Source: Streptomyces sp. NBC_00285 (GTDB taxonomy: Bacteria > Actinomycetota > Actinomycetes > Streptomycetales > Streptomycetaceae). Taken from it: 64,000 nt of DNA. A model generated the notes under the pieces. The model saw only the letters and a list, made by a program, of their open reading frames with translations. It was not told the DNA's origin and made no database searches. A program made the position numbers and the translations under genes. Below, piece by piece: positions 51,601-58,998 of the stretch (position 1 is the first letter of the stretch; each line of letters opens with the position of its first letter). Where the stretch lies: positions 3,534,001-3,598,000 of the forward strand of contig NZ_CP108055.1 in NCBI RefSeq assembly GCF_036174265.1. Reading direction: 5' to 3'.

Positions 51601-52931
51601 TAGGGCGTGGCCCCGGACATCCCGCGGGTGAGCAGGCGGGTCACCCATTCCAGGCCGGGCGCCATCCCCTCATACAGGGCGATGCCGGTCTGCCTGGCCT
51701 GGGTGCGCAGCTGCGTCATCGCACCGGCGAGGCCCTGGCCGCGCGAGGCGGTGATGGACGCGGCCGACCCGGTCTGGTCGACCGCCATGGCCAAGGCGTC
51801 GAAGCTCTCGGTGCCCTGATGGGCAAGCGCGACCGCACCACTGAGCGCGGGCTTGCCGAAGGCACGGGTGACGGCGGCGGTGAAATCCTGCTCGGACATG
51901 GAGTGTTCGGCCTTCGACAAGCCGTCGATCACCGTGCGCAGCCCGCGGAAACGCCCCTGGGCATCCCAGGCCTCGATCCCCAGGTCCTTCAGGCCCTTCT
52001 TCATCGTCGGCGTCGGCGCCGCCAGGTTGGCGAAGATCCCGCGCAGGCTCGTGCCGGCGGTCTGGCCGAGGATGCCGCTCTTGCCGAGCATGCCGACGGC
52101 GGCCGCAGTGTCCTGGAGGCTGACGCCGAGCGCGTTCGCGACCGGGCCCGCGTACCGCATCGAGTAGTAGATGTCGGTGATGGAGCCGGACGCGTTGTTC
52201 GCCGTGGCCGCGAGCGTGTCCGACGCCTTGGCCGCCTGATCAGCACCCAGGCCGTACTGATCCATGATGTCGCCCAAGTAGCGGGCGGATGTGGCCGCGT
52301 TGACGTCGGCCGCCGATGCGAGCTGGAGCGAGGCGCGTACGGCGTCGATCGACTGGTCCGCGCGGAAACCCGCCCTGCTCAGCTCGACCATGCCCTCGGC
52401 GGCGTCGGCCGACGTCGTGGTGGGCAGGGTCAGGTCGTTGCCGAGTTCCTCGGCAACGGCGGCCGCCCGCTTCATCTGTGCGGCGGTCGCATCGGTCACC
52501 GCACCGAAGAGGTTCATCTGCCGCTGGTAGCGGTTGCCCTCCTCGATGATCTCTCCGGTGCCCAGCACGAGGGCGCCGCCGGCGAGCATGTTCGTGGTGG
52601 ACAGGCCGCGCCGACCGGCCCCGGCGGTGGCCCGCTGGAGCCGGGACATGGACCGGGCTCCGTCGTTTCCGGCTGCGCGCAGTGCCGTACGGGCGGCCCC
52701 GGCGCGGGCGGTGATCCGGTTCAACTCCCCCACAGCCGCGCGGGAGGAACGGTTCAGCGCGGCGAACTGCGTAGCCAGCCGTGCCCCGTTGGCGTCCAGC
52801 TGGGCCAGGGAACGGTTCGCGGCGTCGGTCCGGTCAGCGAACGTGCGCATCTGTCCGGAGGCAGCACGGGTTCCCGCGATCAGGTCGCGGACCTCGGCGC
52901 GCATCGCGACCGTGAGGGTGAACCCGGCCAC
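48663..52931 (-). CDS. Tail tape measure protein
   Basis: A 1422-aa TP901-type tape measure protein. The N-terminal 110 residues are helical, and a typical block at about 135-330 (VTDATAAQMKRAAAVAEELG, AEGMVELSRAGFRADQSIDA, SLQDTAAAVGMLGKSGILGQ) follows. Hydrophobic spans lie near residues 560-730. Near 1060-1200 there are imperfect repeats around VPGTRQIRITAPTQGAKKNL and KNVKVTVPTSGPRKA. At about 1.5 angstrom per residue the tail would be near 210 nm. The GTG start has AGGAGG upstream. Confidence 0.93.
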   Translation of the reverse strand: MAGFTLTVAMRAEVRDLIAGTRAASGQMRTFADRTDAANRSLAQLDANGARLATQFAALNRSSRAAVGELNRITARAGAARTALRAAGNDGARSMSRLQRATAGAGRRGLSTTNMLAGGALVLGTGEIIEEGNRYQRQMNLFGAVTDATAAQMKRAAAVAEELGNDLTLPTTTSADAAEGMVELSRAGFRADQSIDAVRASLQLASAADVNAATSARYLGDIMDQYGLGADQAAKASDTLAATANNASGSITDIYYSMRYAGPVANALGVSLQDTAAAVGMLGKSGILGQTAGTSLRGIFANLAAPTPTMKKGLKDLGIEAWDAQGRFRGLRTVIDGLSKAEHSMSEQDFTAAVTRAFGKPALSGAVALAHQGTESFDALAMAVDQTGSAASITASRGQGLAGAMTQLRTQARQTGIALYEGMAPGLEWVTRLLTRGMSGATPYLTTALAYGRDIATLYGPDLKESTKNGIGSLIDEAQRLIGPLKDIGEHTLATGLNLLINAASTLGDVLDNAADGAEPLLKAIAGLGDDGGAAAGTLDIIATVANVAMDAVSGLSLVLVPVGHLVGGLVSAFGALPAPIQSAALAMLLFRRVQPTLTGIANTVSGPVRSGFASANEQMRLQQSLAAASGVTLSRYGAAWAALQARVGFLGTMTAAFRSANGAGATFTGTLNGVGRAAGSGLRSALGGVTNALGGPFGVVMAGVSVGLGLLAARQQKAAQAAAEHQQRISTLTSALRESGGQIDSNVRNQAAQALLDTKTGQGQLTKVMEQAGVPLASLTDAYLGQGTSLDALQKQLLTTANAHREYRDQAGGKVSVLDYTDVGQQYKDAADALGSVKGEMAESVKNARDLAAATKGAGDGTSAYDRLKAAVGGLADQTADADTRTRSLKSALDLLSGGQISLQAAEAKVNSAVLDLQEGGKGVNRGQGYGGRQLVNEDKTLNTTTRNGQQLYTQLTALSDAAADASVATFDLAQRNGETLPAALAKAREQMSRARTEAIAAARGYGLTKTQAEGVADTLGLLPSKVSLLLQTKGMDSTLANLIAVQAEFQRLPNAKTIKVDSLSDGAQQKLRDLGFTVKTVPGTRQIRITAPTQGAKKNLDTLIDTLGRTPNSKNIPVSAPTGAAIKSLQAVQAKLRATPGAKSVIVRAPTAQARKELEALGFRVEKVPGTKNVKVTVPTSGPRKAADSIQRRIDALRGKELTVTTRQVTVFDQLTKQTGSTADAIEKQAENLRKNANRHADGAVVDYFADGGLTGSTRREQHVAQIAPAGSYRIWGELETGGEAYVPLAASKRERSKAIVETVVDRFGGQVEWFADGGVGSARSRDYNPLLANSFKQARSAAAIAGVVRSFDIRTGSDQARTRVVDARAGGRVQVVVVREQQPLIGSMPVTVTDSAATPEQIGNEMMRTLRNAQRGGRV

Positions 52932-52964
52932 CGCAGGCGGCCTCCTAACAGGGTGCGGGGGTGT

Positions 52965-53860
52965 TCAGGGGCGCTGTTCGTACTGCTCGCGCGGGAGGAG
53001 CTGGATCTTCACGCCGTAGCCGGACCGGTCGGTGGGGACGTGATCGCGTTCCTGCTCGATCAGCTCGCAGCCGGGGCAGCGCAGGGTGTCGGTGACGTAG
53101 GCGTGCGGGTCGCCGCCGCGCTGGTGGTCCCACTCCTGCAGCCGGGTACGGCACTCCGGGCACACCGACCGCTGCCACTGCGCCCACGCCATCGCCTTGG
53201 CCCGGTCGAGGTCGGACCAGCGGCCGTCGCCACCGAGGAACTGCGAGTGCGGGATGCGGTACTGCTCGCACAGCTCCAGCTCGGCGCGCAGACCGGCATC
53301 ACGGCTCAGCCTTTTCCCAGCTCGACCCGGCTCTCCTGCTGAACCTTCCAGGCCGCGTCCCACAGGGCGTTCGCGTCCGGCGTCGACCAGCCGTCGAGCA
53401 GTTCCTCGGCTTCCTCGCGGCTCATGCCGTCCACGGAGGCAGCCGCCACCAGAGCGGCGGGGAAGGTGTCCGGGTTGAAGATCGACCCGTCTTCCGCCTG
53501 CTGTTCGGTCGGCGGATGCTGGGAGATCAGCTCTTCCAGCACGGGACGGGGCAGGGCCCGGAAGGTCAGGAACTCCGAGGCAGCGTCGAGGAGTTGACGG
53601 ATCTCGTCCCGTGCAGTGTCAGCGTCGGCCGACTGCCGGGCGGCCGGTTCGTCACCCGGGTTCGCTTCGGCGACGAACCGAGCGCGGCGGGCCTGCTGTT
53701 CGGCGTCCTCGTACCGCTGACGCAGGTCATCGTCGTCGCAGATCCGCAGCCGGTTCTGCGGGCGGGCCCTGCGGCGGAGACGGTCCATCTTGGCCGACCA
53801 CGCCCCCTCCGCCGACGTGGCGGAGGAAGGCGGCCGGCTGTCCGGGGTGCGGCGCGTCAC
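52965..53860 (-). CDS. Tail assembly chaperone long form (GT), by -1 frameshift
   Basis: Reading from 53860, ribosomes can slip back one base at the heptamer GGGAAAA (53318-53312) and continue to the stop at 52965, giving 298 aa. The extension reads RLSRDAGLRAELELCEQYRI and has two zinc-ribbon pairs (CPECRTRL and RCPGCEL). The downstream frame has no convincing start of its own. GT proteins bind the tape measure and recruit tail-tube subunits. Confidence 0.85.
53306..53860 (-). CDS. Tail assembly chaperone short form (G)
   Basis: The product has 184 aa from ATG at 53860. It is acidic and helical, with LRQRYEDAEQQARRARFVAE in the middle and MSREEAEELLDGWSTPDANA near the end, and stops just after the slippery GGGAAAA heptamer (ending VELGKG). 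It lies two bases after the major tail protein and before the tape measure, the fixed place for this pair in long-tailed phages. The codon phase is G-GGA-AAA, as required for slippage. Confidence 0.85.
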   Translation of the reverse strand: MTRRTPDSRPPSSATSAEGAWSAKMDRLRRRARPQNRLRICDDDDLRQRYEDAEQQARRARFVAEANPGDEPAARQSADADTARDEIRQLLDAASEFLTFRALPRPVLEELISQHPPTEQQAEDGSIFNPDTFPAALVAAASVDGMSREEAEELLDGWSTPDANALWDAAWKVQQESRVELGKG

Positions 53861-53862
53861 GA

Positions 53863-54537
53863 TCAGCCCTCGTCGCTGTCGTGCTCGCTGACCGTGACAG
53901 CGGTCTTGGTGGTGACGATGTCGGACAGGGTCACCGTGCGGTCATCACCGTCCGGGCCGTGACCGTGGTCGTGCCCGTGACCATGGTCGTCGCTGTGGTC
54001 GTGTGCGTGCTCGGGGTCGCAGTCGTCTTCCGGCAGCGGGTGTGGGTGAGCGGCGGGCGGTACCGGCCGGTCGAGCGACGGTTCGTCGGTGATCGTGTAG
54101 TCGACCTTGAACTTGGCGGCCTCGTTGCCGGTGGAGTAGGTCGCGGCGCGTGTGGCGACCTGGACGGGGAACACGTCGACCGAGCGCGAGCCGGGCAGAT
54201 CGCCCTTGCGCAGCAGGATCACGTAGCCTTCGGCGCCCTTGGGCAGCTGCTGCTCGACCTCGTCGGAGAACCGGTCCTCGTAGAAGGTCAGCGAGCTGCT
54301 CTCGGCCTTGTCGTTGCCGGGGATCGACGAGTTGAAGGTGCTCCCCATGTCGGGGGTCTCGATCGGCTCGTTCTCCAGCGCCCAGCCCTCGATGTCCGAG
54401 ACGGCGTCGGTCAGGACGAACGCGTTCGTGATCTCCCGGCGGCTGGGGTACTTCGGGTCGTTGATCTCCGTCGCCCAGAGGATCTTGGAGATACCGCGCC
54501 GAAGGAATCGGGTCTGGGTGGGCTTCTTCGGGGACAC
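53863..54537 (-). CDS. Major tail (tube) protein with His-rich end
   Basis: The product has 224 aa from GTG at 54537, preceded by GGGAG. Residues about 1-165 form the tube domain: ILWATEINDPKYPSRREITN, SSSLTFYEDRFSDEVEQQLP and GNEAAKFKVDYTITDEPSLD. The next 35 residues are very rich in His, Asp and Gly (HAHDHSDDHGHGHDHGHG), an unusual insert that may bind metal or decorate the tube. A longer frame starting upstream of 54537 has poor support. Confidence 0.82.
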   Translation of the reverse strand: MSPKKPTQTRFLRRGISKILWATEINDPKYPSRREITNAFVLTDAVSDIEGWALENEPIETPDMGSTFNSSIPGNDKAESSSLTFYEDRFSDEVEQQLPKGAEGYVILLRKGDLPGSRSVDVFPVQVATRAATYSTGNEAAKFKVDYTITDEPSLDRPVPPAAHPHPLPEDDCDPEHAHDHSDDHGHGHDHGHGPDGDDRTVTLSDIVTTKTAVTVSEHDSDEG

Positions 54538-54662
54538 AGGTCCGCTCCCGCTTCCGGGGCAGCGTCCCGTACCGAGGCCCTGCCCCTTGACTTCCAAGGG
54601 GGTCGCCTGGCCTGGGGCCTAGCGTCCGCGCGGGCCTCCGCGGTGAGGAACCTGAAGAGTCT

Positions 54663-55106
54663 TCAGGCGGGCGTCACGGTGATCGTGACGCGTTGTACAT
54701 AGGACACGATAGCTCCTGCCGCCGACACCGACGGCTCTCCTCCGGCGTCATAGGTCAACTCACGGTCGATGACCCGGAGTTGAGGAATGCGCAGGTCATG
54801 GGTCCAGCCCTCGTCGTCGCGGCCGACGAGGCCGGCACGCACGCGGTCGGCCAGCCACTCGACCTGATCGGCCCGTTCGCCGACGGAGGTGACCTGATAC
54901 GACCATGCCGCGTCCGCGTGCCAGTCCCACAGGGGCGGACCTGAGAACTCGGCAGGCAGGGAATCGAGGATCGTGTACGGGGCGGTGGCGGGCTCCCAGC
55001 CGGACTTGCCCTGGACGCGCGGGAGTTCACCCATCCCGCAGGGGCGGCCGGTGGTCTGCTCGACGAGTGCGGCCAGCGCGCGGGTCACCGGCAGACGGGC
55101 GGTCAC
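54663..55106 (-). CDS. Tail terminator-like protein
   Basis: The product has 147 aa. Its place between a gp10-like protein and the major tail protein, and blocks such as GERADQVEWLADRVRAGLVG and SAAGAIVSYVQRVTITVTPA, fit the tail terminator (gpU-like) family that caps the tube. The start overlaps the upstream stop by four bases. The 125-base gap to the tube gene holds no gene and may contain a promoter. Confidence 0.68.
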   Translation of the reverse strand: MTARLPVTRALAALVEQTTGRPCGMGELPRVQGKSGWEPATAPYTILDSLPAEFSGPPLWDWHADAAWSYQVTSVGERADQVEWLADRVRAGLVGRDDEGWTHDLRIPQLRVIDRELTYDAGGEPSVSAAGAIVSYVQRVTITVTPA

Positions 55107-55531
55107 GGCAGTACCCCGGCCGCGAGGGCCTGGATGAACTCCGGCTCGGTCTGCCGGAACGCGGGCTCGACGTGCGGGAACGGCGGTTGCCGGTAGTGCC
55201 GCCCGATCGAGTCCACGCCGACGAAGCCGTACTCCAGCCGTCGCGCCTGCGGGGCGTCGGAGAACACCTCGGCGGTGACCTCACCGCCGCCCGTACGCAT
55301 CCTCACGTCCCAGGAGGCCCGGTAGTGCCCGGTGATCACGTTCGGGCCGGGCCTACCACTGGCGTTGCGCTGGATACGGACCCGCAGCAGCATCGCGTGA
55401 TGCCGGGTGATCGTCCTGGTGCGAGCGCGGGTGGCCGGGCCCATCCGGGCGAGCGCGGCGGCCAGCGCGATCGGGTCGCGGAACGCGGCCGCATCTGGGT
55501 GCGTATTGGGGTGCGGGTTCACGGTGGCCAT
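55103..55531 (-). CDS. HK97 gp10-like neck protein
   Basis: The product has 142 aa. The pattern ITGHYRASWDVRMRTGGGEV, then ARRLEYGFVGVDSIGRHYRQ and PPFPHVEPAFRQTEPEFIQA, is characteristic of HK97 gp10-like proteins that link head and tail. It overlaps both neighbours by a base or a few, in a tight structural operon. Confidence 0.72.
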   Translation of the reverse strand: MATVNPHPNTHPDAAAFRDPIALAAALARMGPATRARTRTITRHHAMLLRVRIQRNASGRPGPNVITGHYRASWDVRMRTGGGEVTAEVFSDAPQARRLEYGFVGVDSIGRHYRQPPFPHVEPAFRQTEPEFIQALAAGVLP

Positions 55532-55962
55532 CAGTCGATCACCTGGACACGGACGATGCGCACCACGCTGTAGGTGCCCACCGCTTCGTCGGAGACACGA
55601 AACCGGCGGCCAACCAACTGCGGGTCACGGGGGCCCTTGGGCCGGGCGGACCCGGCGACCCGGATTACGTCGTCCCGCCGCAACTCGGGCGCATCGACGG
55701 GCAACACGGCCTGGTACTCGGTGGTCGGCGGCTCGACGGAGGCCGATCCGGCGACCGGCTGCGTGATCGCGGGGCGACCGTACGGCATCACCGCGCCGAG
55801 GCCGTCCCACACCAACTCCTCGTCCGGTACCGGCTGCACCAGCTGGCCCGTGGCCTCGTCAAGGACATCGTCGACGCGGCCCGCGCTGTCGCGCCACGCC
55901 TCCAGCTTGTCGTCGAGGATGCGGTCGACGACCCGCCGCACACCTTCCACGTCAAAGGCCAC
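55531..55962 (-). CDS. Head-tail connector-like protein (DUF6093 type)
   Basis: The product has 143 aa from GTG at 55962. It begins VAFDVEGVRRVVDRILDDKL and has PELRRDDVIRVAGSARPKGP and RFRVSDEAVGTYSVVRIVRV. This resembles small actinophage connector or stopper proteins placed before gp10. A longer frame is rejected because its extra N-terminal part overlaps the upstream gene. Confidence 0.65.
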   Translation of the reverse strand: MAFDVEGVRRVVDRILDDKLEAWRDSAGRVDDVLDEATGQLVQPVPDEELVWDGLGAVMPYGRPAITQPVAGSASVEPPTTEYQAVLPVDAPELRRDDVIRVAGSARPKGPRDPQLVGRRFRVSDEAVGTYSVVRIVRVQVID

Positions 55963-56329
55963 GCGCCCACTCCCCGAGTTGGGTGAGCATCGCTGTCGTG
56001 AGTGAGAACGGCTCGGTGCCAAGGTCGGGGCGCGCGAGCGCGGCACGCTCCAGTGCCTCCGGGTCGATCGAGTCGAGGAAGACGGCCGCCGCCGGGCCGG
56101 GGTCAGGCACGTCGGCGACCGTGACGCGGGCCATCCCGGACCATCGGGTGTCGCCGCGGTCCGCGACGTGCAGCAGGACCTCCGGCCGTTCACCAGCAAA
56201 GTGGCTGACGGAGTACGCCTTGACGGCACTCGGTTCGATCGGGTTGCCGTCGATCTCGATGTCGGCCCGACCGCCCTGCGCGGTGATCTCTACGCGCCGG
56301 GCGGCGGCTGTGTCGTTCGTCCGATCCAT
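55952..56329 (-). CDS. Phage structural-region hypothetical protein
   Basis: The product has 125 aa from ATG at 56329. It is beta-rich at the start (ITAQGGRADIEIDGNPIEPS) and helical at the end (PFSLTTAMLTQLGEWARGL). It overlaps the next gene by 11 bases, so it is part of the structural operon. It is the last phage structural gene seen before the nucleotide-metabolism operon; capsid genes would be expected next but are absent. Confidence 0.6.
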   Translation of the reverse strand: MDRTNDTAAARRVEITAQGGRADIEIDGNPIEPSAVKAYSVSHFAGERPEVLLHVADRGDTRWSGMARVTVADVPDPGPAAAVFLDSIDPEALERAALARPDLGTEPFSLTTAMLTQLGEWARGL

Positions 56330-56377
56330 TCAACCGACGCTAGGAGAGCTGTCGGACAACGGAATGCGAGTACCGCC

Positions 56378-57027
56378 TCAGCTCATGGCCGCAACGCGGA
56401 CGACTTGAACACGCCGCAGATAGTCGAGGTGGGCGGTCAGGCCGGTTTCCTCGAACAGCTCACGGGCCCAGCCGACGGGCAGGTGCTCGCTGCCGGAGGT
56501 TCAAAGGCTCGTAGCACTCCGCCCTCAAGCCGGACGAATAGCCCGGTTTGAAAGGCGATCAACCCTAGAGCCACCCGCCCAAGAGCCCGGTCGGGCAGGT
56601 CTGTAAGGCAGCTCGACACCGGAAGCACGGACGGAACTGCTCGGGGATCCAGCGAGCGAAGCAGAGAGACGTCAGCGCGTGTGAGCCATTCCGTCGCGAA
56701 GAGATGGACGATGACTTTCCTTCGGCGCATCTGAGTCACGTCGATCCCGACCTGGCGACGGATCGGCAAGCCGTGCTCCACGCCGCTCATGGCGTGACTC
56801 GCCGCGCTCTCGGCTTCCCGGTCGTTCTCGGGTGTCGCGCCGGGCAGCACGAACATGCCGCGACCGATGTCGTTGAAGAGTAGGTGGTCCGGTTCGACTC
56901 GTACGAGGACCGCAGCCCAGACGATCGGGGGCCTCCAGTTCTCGTAGGGCGCTCGCCCACGTATCAGCGGCTGCTCGGCGCACCTCGCTATGGGGCTGGT
57001 CAACGTACTCGCTACGGCTGTTGTCAT
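56378..57027 (-). pseudogene. NUDIX-like protein with probable frameshift
   Basis: From ATG at 57027, overlapping the aldo/keto reductase stop (TGATG). The first 170 residues hold a NUDIX-like segment (GMFVLPGATPENDREAESAA) lacking the full Nudix box. Near 56500 the frame must shift to continue as GSEHLPVGWARELFEETGLT and end at 56378; without the shift the last 20 residues look random. The REL-x-EETG part is a good Nudix box. Either a frameshifted gene, or a complete gene followed by a second fragment. Confidence 0.55.
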
Positions 57028-57803
57028 CAGGCTCCGCCCGTCGCAGCAGCCACGATCTCTTCGAGGTGGCTCGGCTGACTGGTGCTGGGAATGGGAGCGA
57101 TGTGGCTGCCGTGGTCGAGGAGCCATTGCAGGGGTGCGGCTGGCCCGTTGGTACGGGCGAGGAGGCCGGCGTCGAGCGGTCGGTAGGCCACGTACGGAAT
57201 GCCGAGTTCGCCGCACACCTCTACCGCGTCATCGAAGCGGTCGGTGGTGTTGAGGACGTTCTGCACCGCGGCGATGGTCAGATCCTTGCCCACACGATGG
57301 ATGACCTCGGGGGTGACCTTGGACAGGCCGATGTGCCCGATCTTGCCCTCGTCTTGCAGCGCCTGCAGGACGGCGATCTGGTCGTCGAGGGCCACCTCTG
57401 GATCGATGCGGTGCAGGTAGCACAACTCCAGCCGCTCGACTCGCAGGCGGCGCAGGCTCGCTTCCGCACAGGCCCGCAGGTAGTAGGGGCTACCGAGGGA
57501 CATCCACTGACCTGGTCCGGGGCGCACCATGCCGACCTTCGTGGCGATCAGCACGTGCTCCGCGTACGGGTAGAGCGCGTCCCGGATCAACTGCTCGGCG
57601 GTGTGGGGGCCGTAGGCGTCGGCGGTATCGATGTGGCTGATGCCGTACGTGTTCACGGCTTGACGCAGGATGCTGAGCGCGGTCTCACGGTCTGAAGGCT
57701 CGCCCCACGTGCCGGGGCCGGTCAGGCTCATGGTGCCGAAGCCGAGTCTGGATACGGTCTTCCCGGCGATGGTGATGGTGCCCCCGGGCAGCGCGGATGT
57801 CAT
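57027..57803 (-). CDS. Aldo/keto reductase
   Basis: The product has 258 aa. The fold is recognised from SRLGFGTMSLTGPGTWGEPS, the catalytic Asp/Tyr region SHIDTADAYGPHTAEQLIRD, the Lys in HVLIATKVGM, and GHIGLSKVTPEVIHRV. It reduces a carbonyl with NADPH. Its ATG overlaps the stop of the P-loop kinase gene by four bases, and its own stop overlaps the next start. In this operon it may reduce an aldehyde on a base or sugar; that is inference. Confidence 0.88.
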   Translation of the reverse strand: MTSALPGGTITIAGKTVSRLGFGTMSLTGPGTWGEPSDRETALSILRQAVNTYGISHIDTADAYGPHTAEQLIRDALYPYAEHVLIATKVGMVRPGPGQWMSLGSPYYLRACAEASLRRLRVERLELCYLHRIDPEVALDDQIAVLQALQDEGKIGHIGLSKVTPEVIHRVGKDLTIAAVQNVLNTTDRFDDAVEVCGELGIPYVAYRPLDAGLLARTNGPAAPLQWLLDHGSHIAPIPSTSQPSHLEEIVAAATGGA

Positions 57804-58396
57804 ACGAGGGCCTCCTTCAGGCAGCTCTGCACGGCTTCGTCGACGATGTGGGCCTGGCTGTCGGGGTCGCTGTGGACACGCAGGTGGGGGATGTCGTCGC
57901 GGTCCAGGAGCTGGTGCACGTGCTGGTCGACGAGGCGCCGGTAGCGCGGGTCGTAGTCATGGCTGGTGTCGACGGGCACGCTCTCGTCGAGAACCGTTGC
58001 CAACAGCAGGTGGTACTTAGGCAGTTGGGTGGCGGCGAGCGTGAGAAGGCGCTCGCGTTCCACCCGGGGAGCGGTTTCTCTGCGGTACTCCAGCGCGGCG
58101 TGGAAGTAGGCGACGGCGTCGTGAGCGGCTCGATCGACCAGGACGACTTCGGCGCCCTGCGCCATCGCCGCGATCTCGTCGGCGATGCCCTGGGCGATGA
58201 TCCACTCGGTGGACTGGGCGGTGTGGTGCTGCATCTTGGGAAGGCCGGCCGCTGCCGCGCGCTTGCCGAGTCGGCCGGTGCGTCCCACGGTGATTCCTTC
58301 GGCGCGCAGTTCCATCTCTATGCGCTTCAGGAGCGTGGTCTTGCCGGTGGAGTGGGTGCCGAGCAAGCCGATACGGATGGGCTGGTCAGTGGTCAC
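57800..58396 (-). CDS. P-loop nucleotide kinase/ATPase (NadR-like)
   Basis: The product has 198 aa. The Walker A motif is GLLGTHSTGKTTLLKR at about residues 10-25, with VVLVDRAAHDAVAYFHAALE as the acidic second motif. Overall it resembles AAA_28/NadR-type small kinases. GTG at 58396 overlaps the exonuclease stop (GTGA); another GTG lies one codon earlier. A role as nucleotide or nucleoside kinase fits its neighbours but is not proven. Confidence 0.78.
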   Translation of the reverse strand: MTTDQPIRIGLLGTHSTGKTTLLKRIEMELRAEGITVGRTGRLGKRAAAAGLPKMQHHTAQSTEWIIAQGIADEIAAMAQGAEVVLVDRAAHDAVAYFHAALEYRRETAPRVERERLLTLAATQLPKYHLLLATVLDESVPVDTSHDYDPRYRRLVDQHVHQLLDRDDIPHLRVHSDPDSQAHIVDEAVQSCLKEALV

Positions 58397-58998
58397 CACA
58401 GGGTTGGTTCCTCTTCTGGTTCGGGGGCTCCGGGCAGACTGGGCGGCACGGCCGCAGCGACCAGTTGGTCCCAGGTCTCGTAGTGGCCGGCCATGGCAAG
58501 CAGGAGCTGCGCCGTGGCGTAGGCGTCGTAGGTCGCGCGGTGTCGTCCGACCCGTGGGGCCTGCGACAGGTCTGGTGCTACGTGCTTGATCAGGGCGTCG
58601 AGGGTGTAGGAGGGTAGGCCCGTGTAGGTCGCCTTGGCGAGGCGCAGGGTGTCGATGACCCCGGCCGGCTTCCACGTGGGGAGGTGCCGGTGCAACTCCC
58701 GGTAATCGACGTGGGCGTTGTGGGCACTGATCCAGTTCTGGCCGAGGAAGTCGTGCACCGCGTCCGCGAGTTGCGCCCAGACGGGCTGGTCGGCGAGGAC
58801 TTCGTTGGTCAGGCCGTGGATGCCGGCCGCGCGTGCTGTGACCGGCCGTTCGGGCCGGATCAGCCATGCCCCGGCCGTGGTGGTGTCGGGGACTCCGGCA
58901 CGGACGGGCAGTGCGGCGATCTCGACGAGGTCGGGCGGGTTGGTGCCGTTGCCCTCGACATCGACGACGAACAGCGTGGGCCAGGAGGCGAAGTTCAT
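58393..58998 (-). CDS. DnaQ-like 3'-5' exonuclease
   Basis: The product has 201 aa from ATG at 58998. The DEDDh motifs are present: Exo I VVDVEGNGTNPPDLVEIAAL, Exo II ISAHNAHVDYRELHRHL, and Exo III RVGRHRATYDAYATAQLLL. It cleaves single-stranded DNA or RNA, or small oligonucleotides. Its start overlaps the radical SAM stop by four bases. Together with the kinase gene it sits in the middle of a coupled operon. Confidence 0.87.
   Translation of the reverse strand: MNFASWPTLFVVDVEGNGTNPPDLVEIAALPVRAGVPDTTTAGAWLIRPERPVTARAAGIHGLTNEVLADQPVWAQLADAVHDFLGQNWISAHNAHVDYRELHRHLPTWKPAGVIDTLRLAKATYTGLPSYTLDALIKHVAPDLSQAPRVGRHRATYDAYATAQLLLAMAGHYETWDQLVAAAVPPSLPGAPEPEEEPTLW

Noticed and set aside
48801..53342. 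A 1513-codon open frame on the plus strand opposite the tape measure gene.
   Set aside because: It is a mirror frame produced by GC-rich third positions. The minus strand has recognisable tape-measure blocks, a ribosome site and gene order support; the plus frame has neither.
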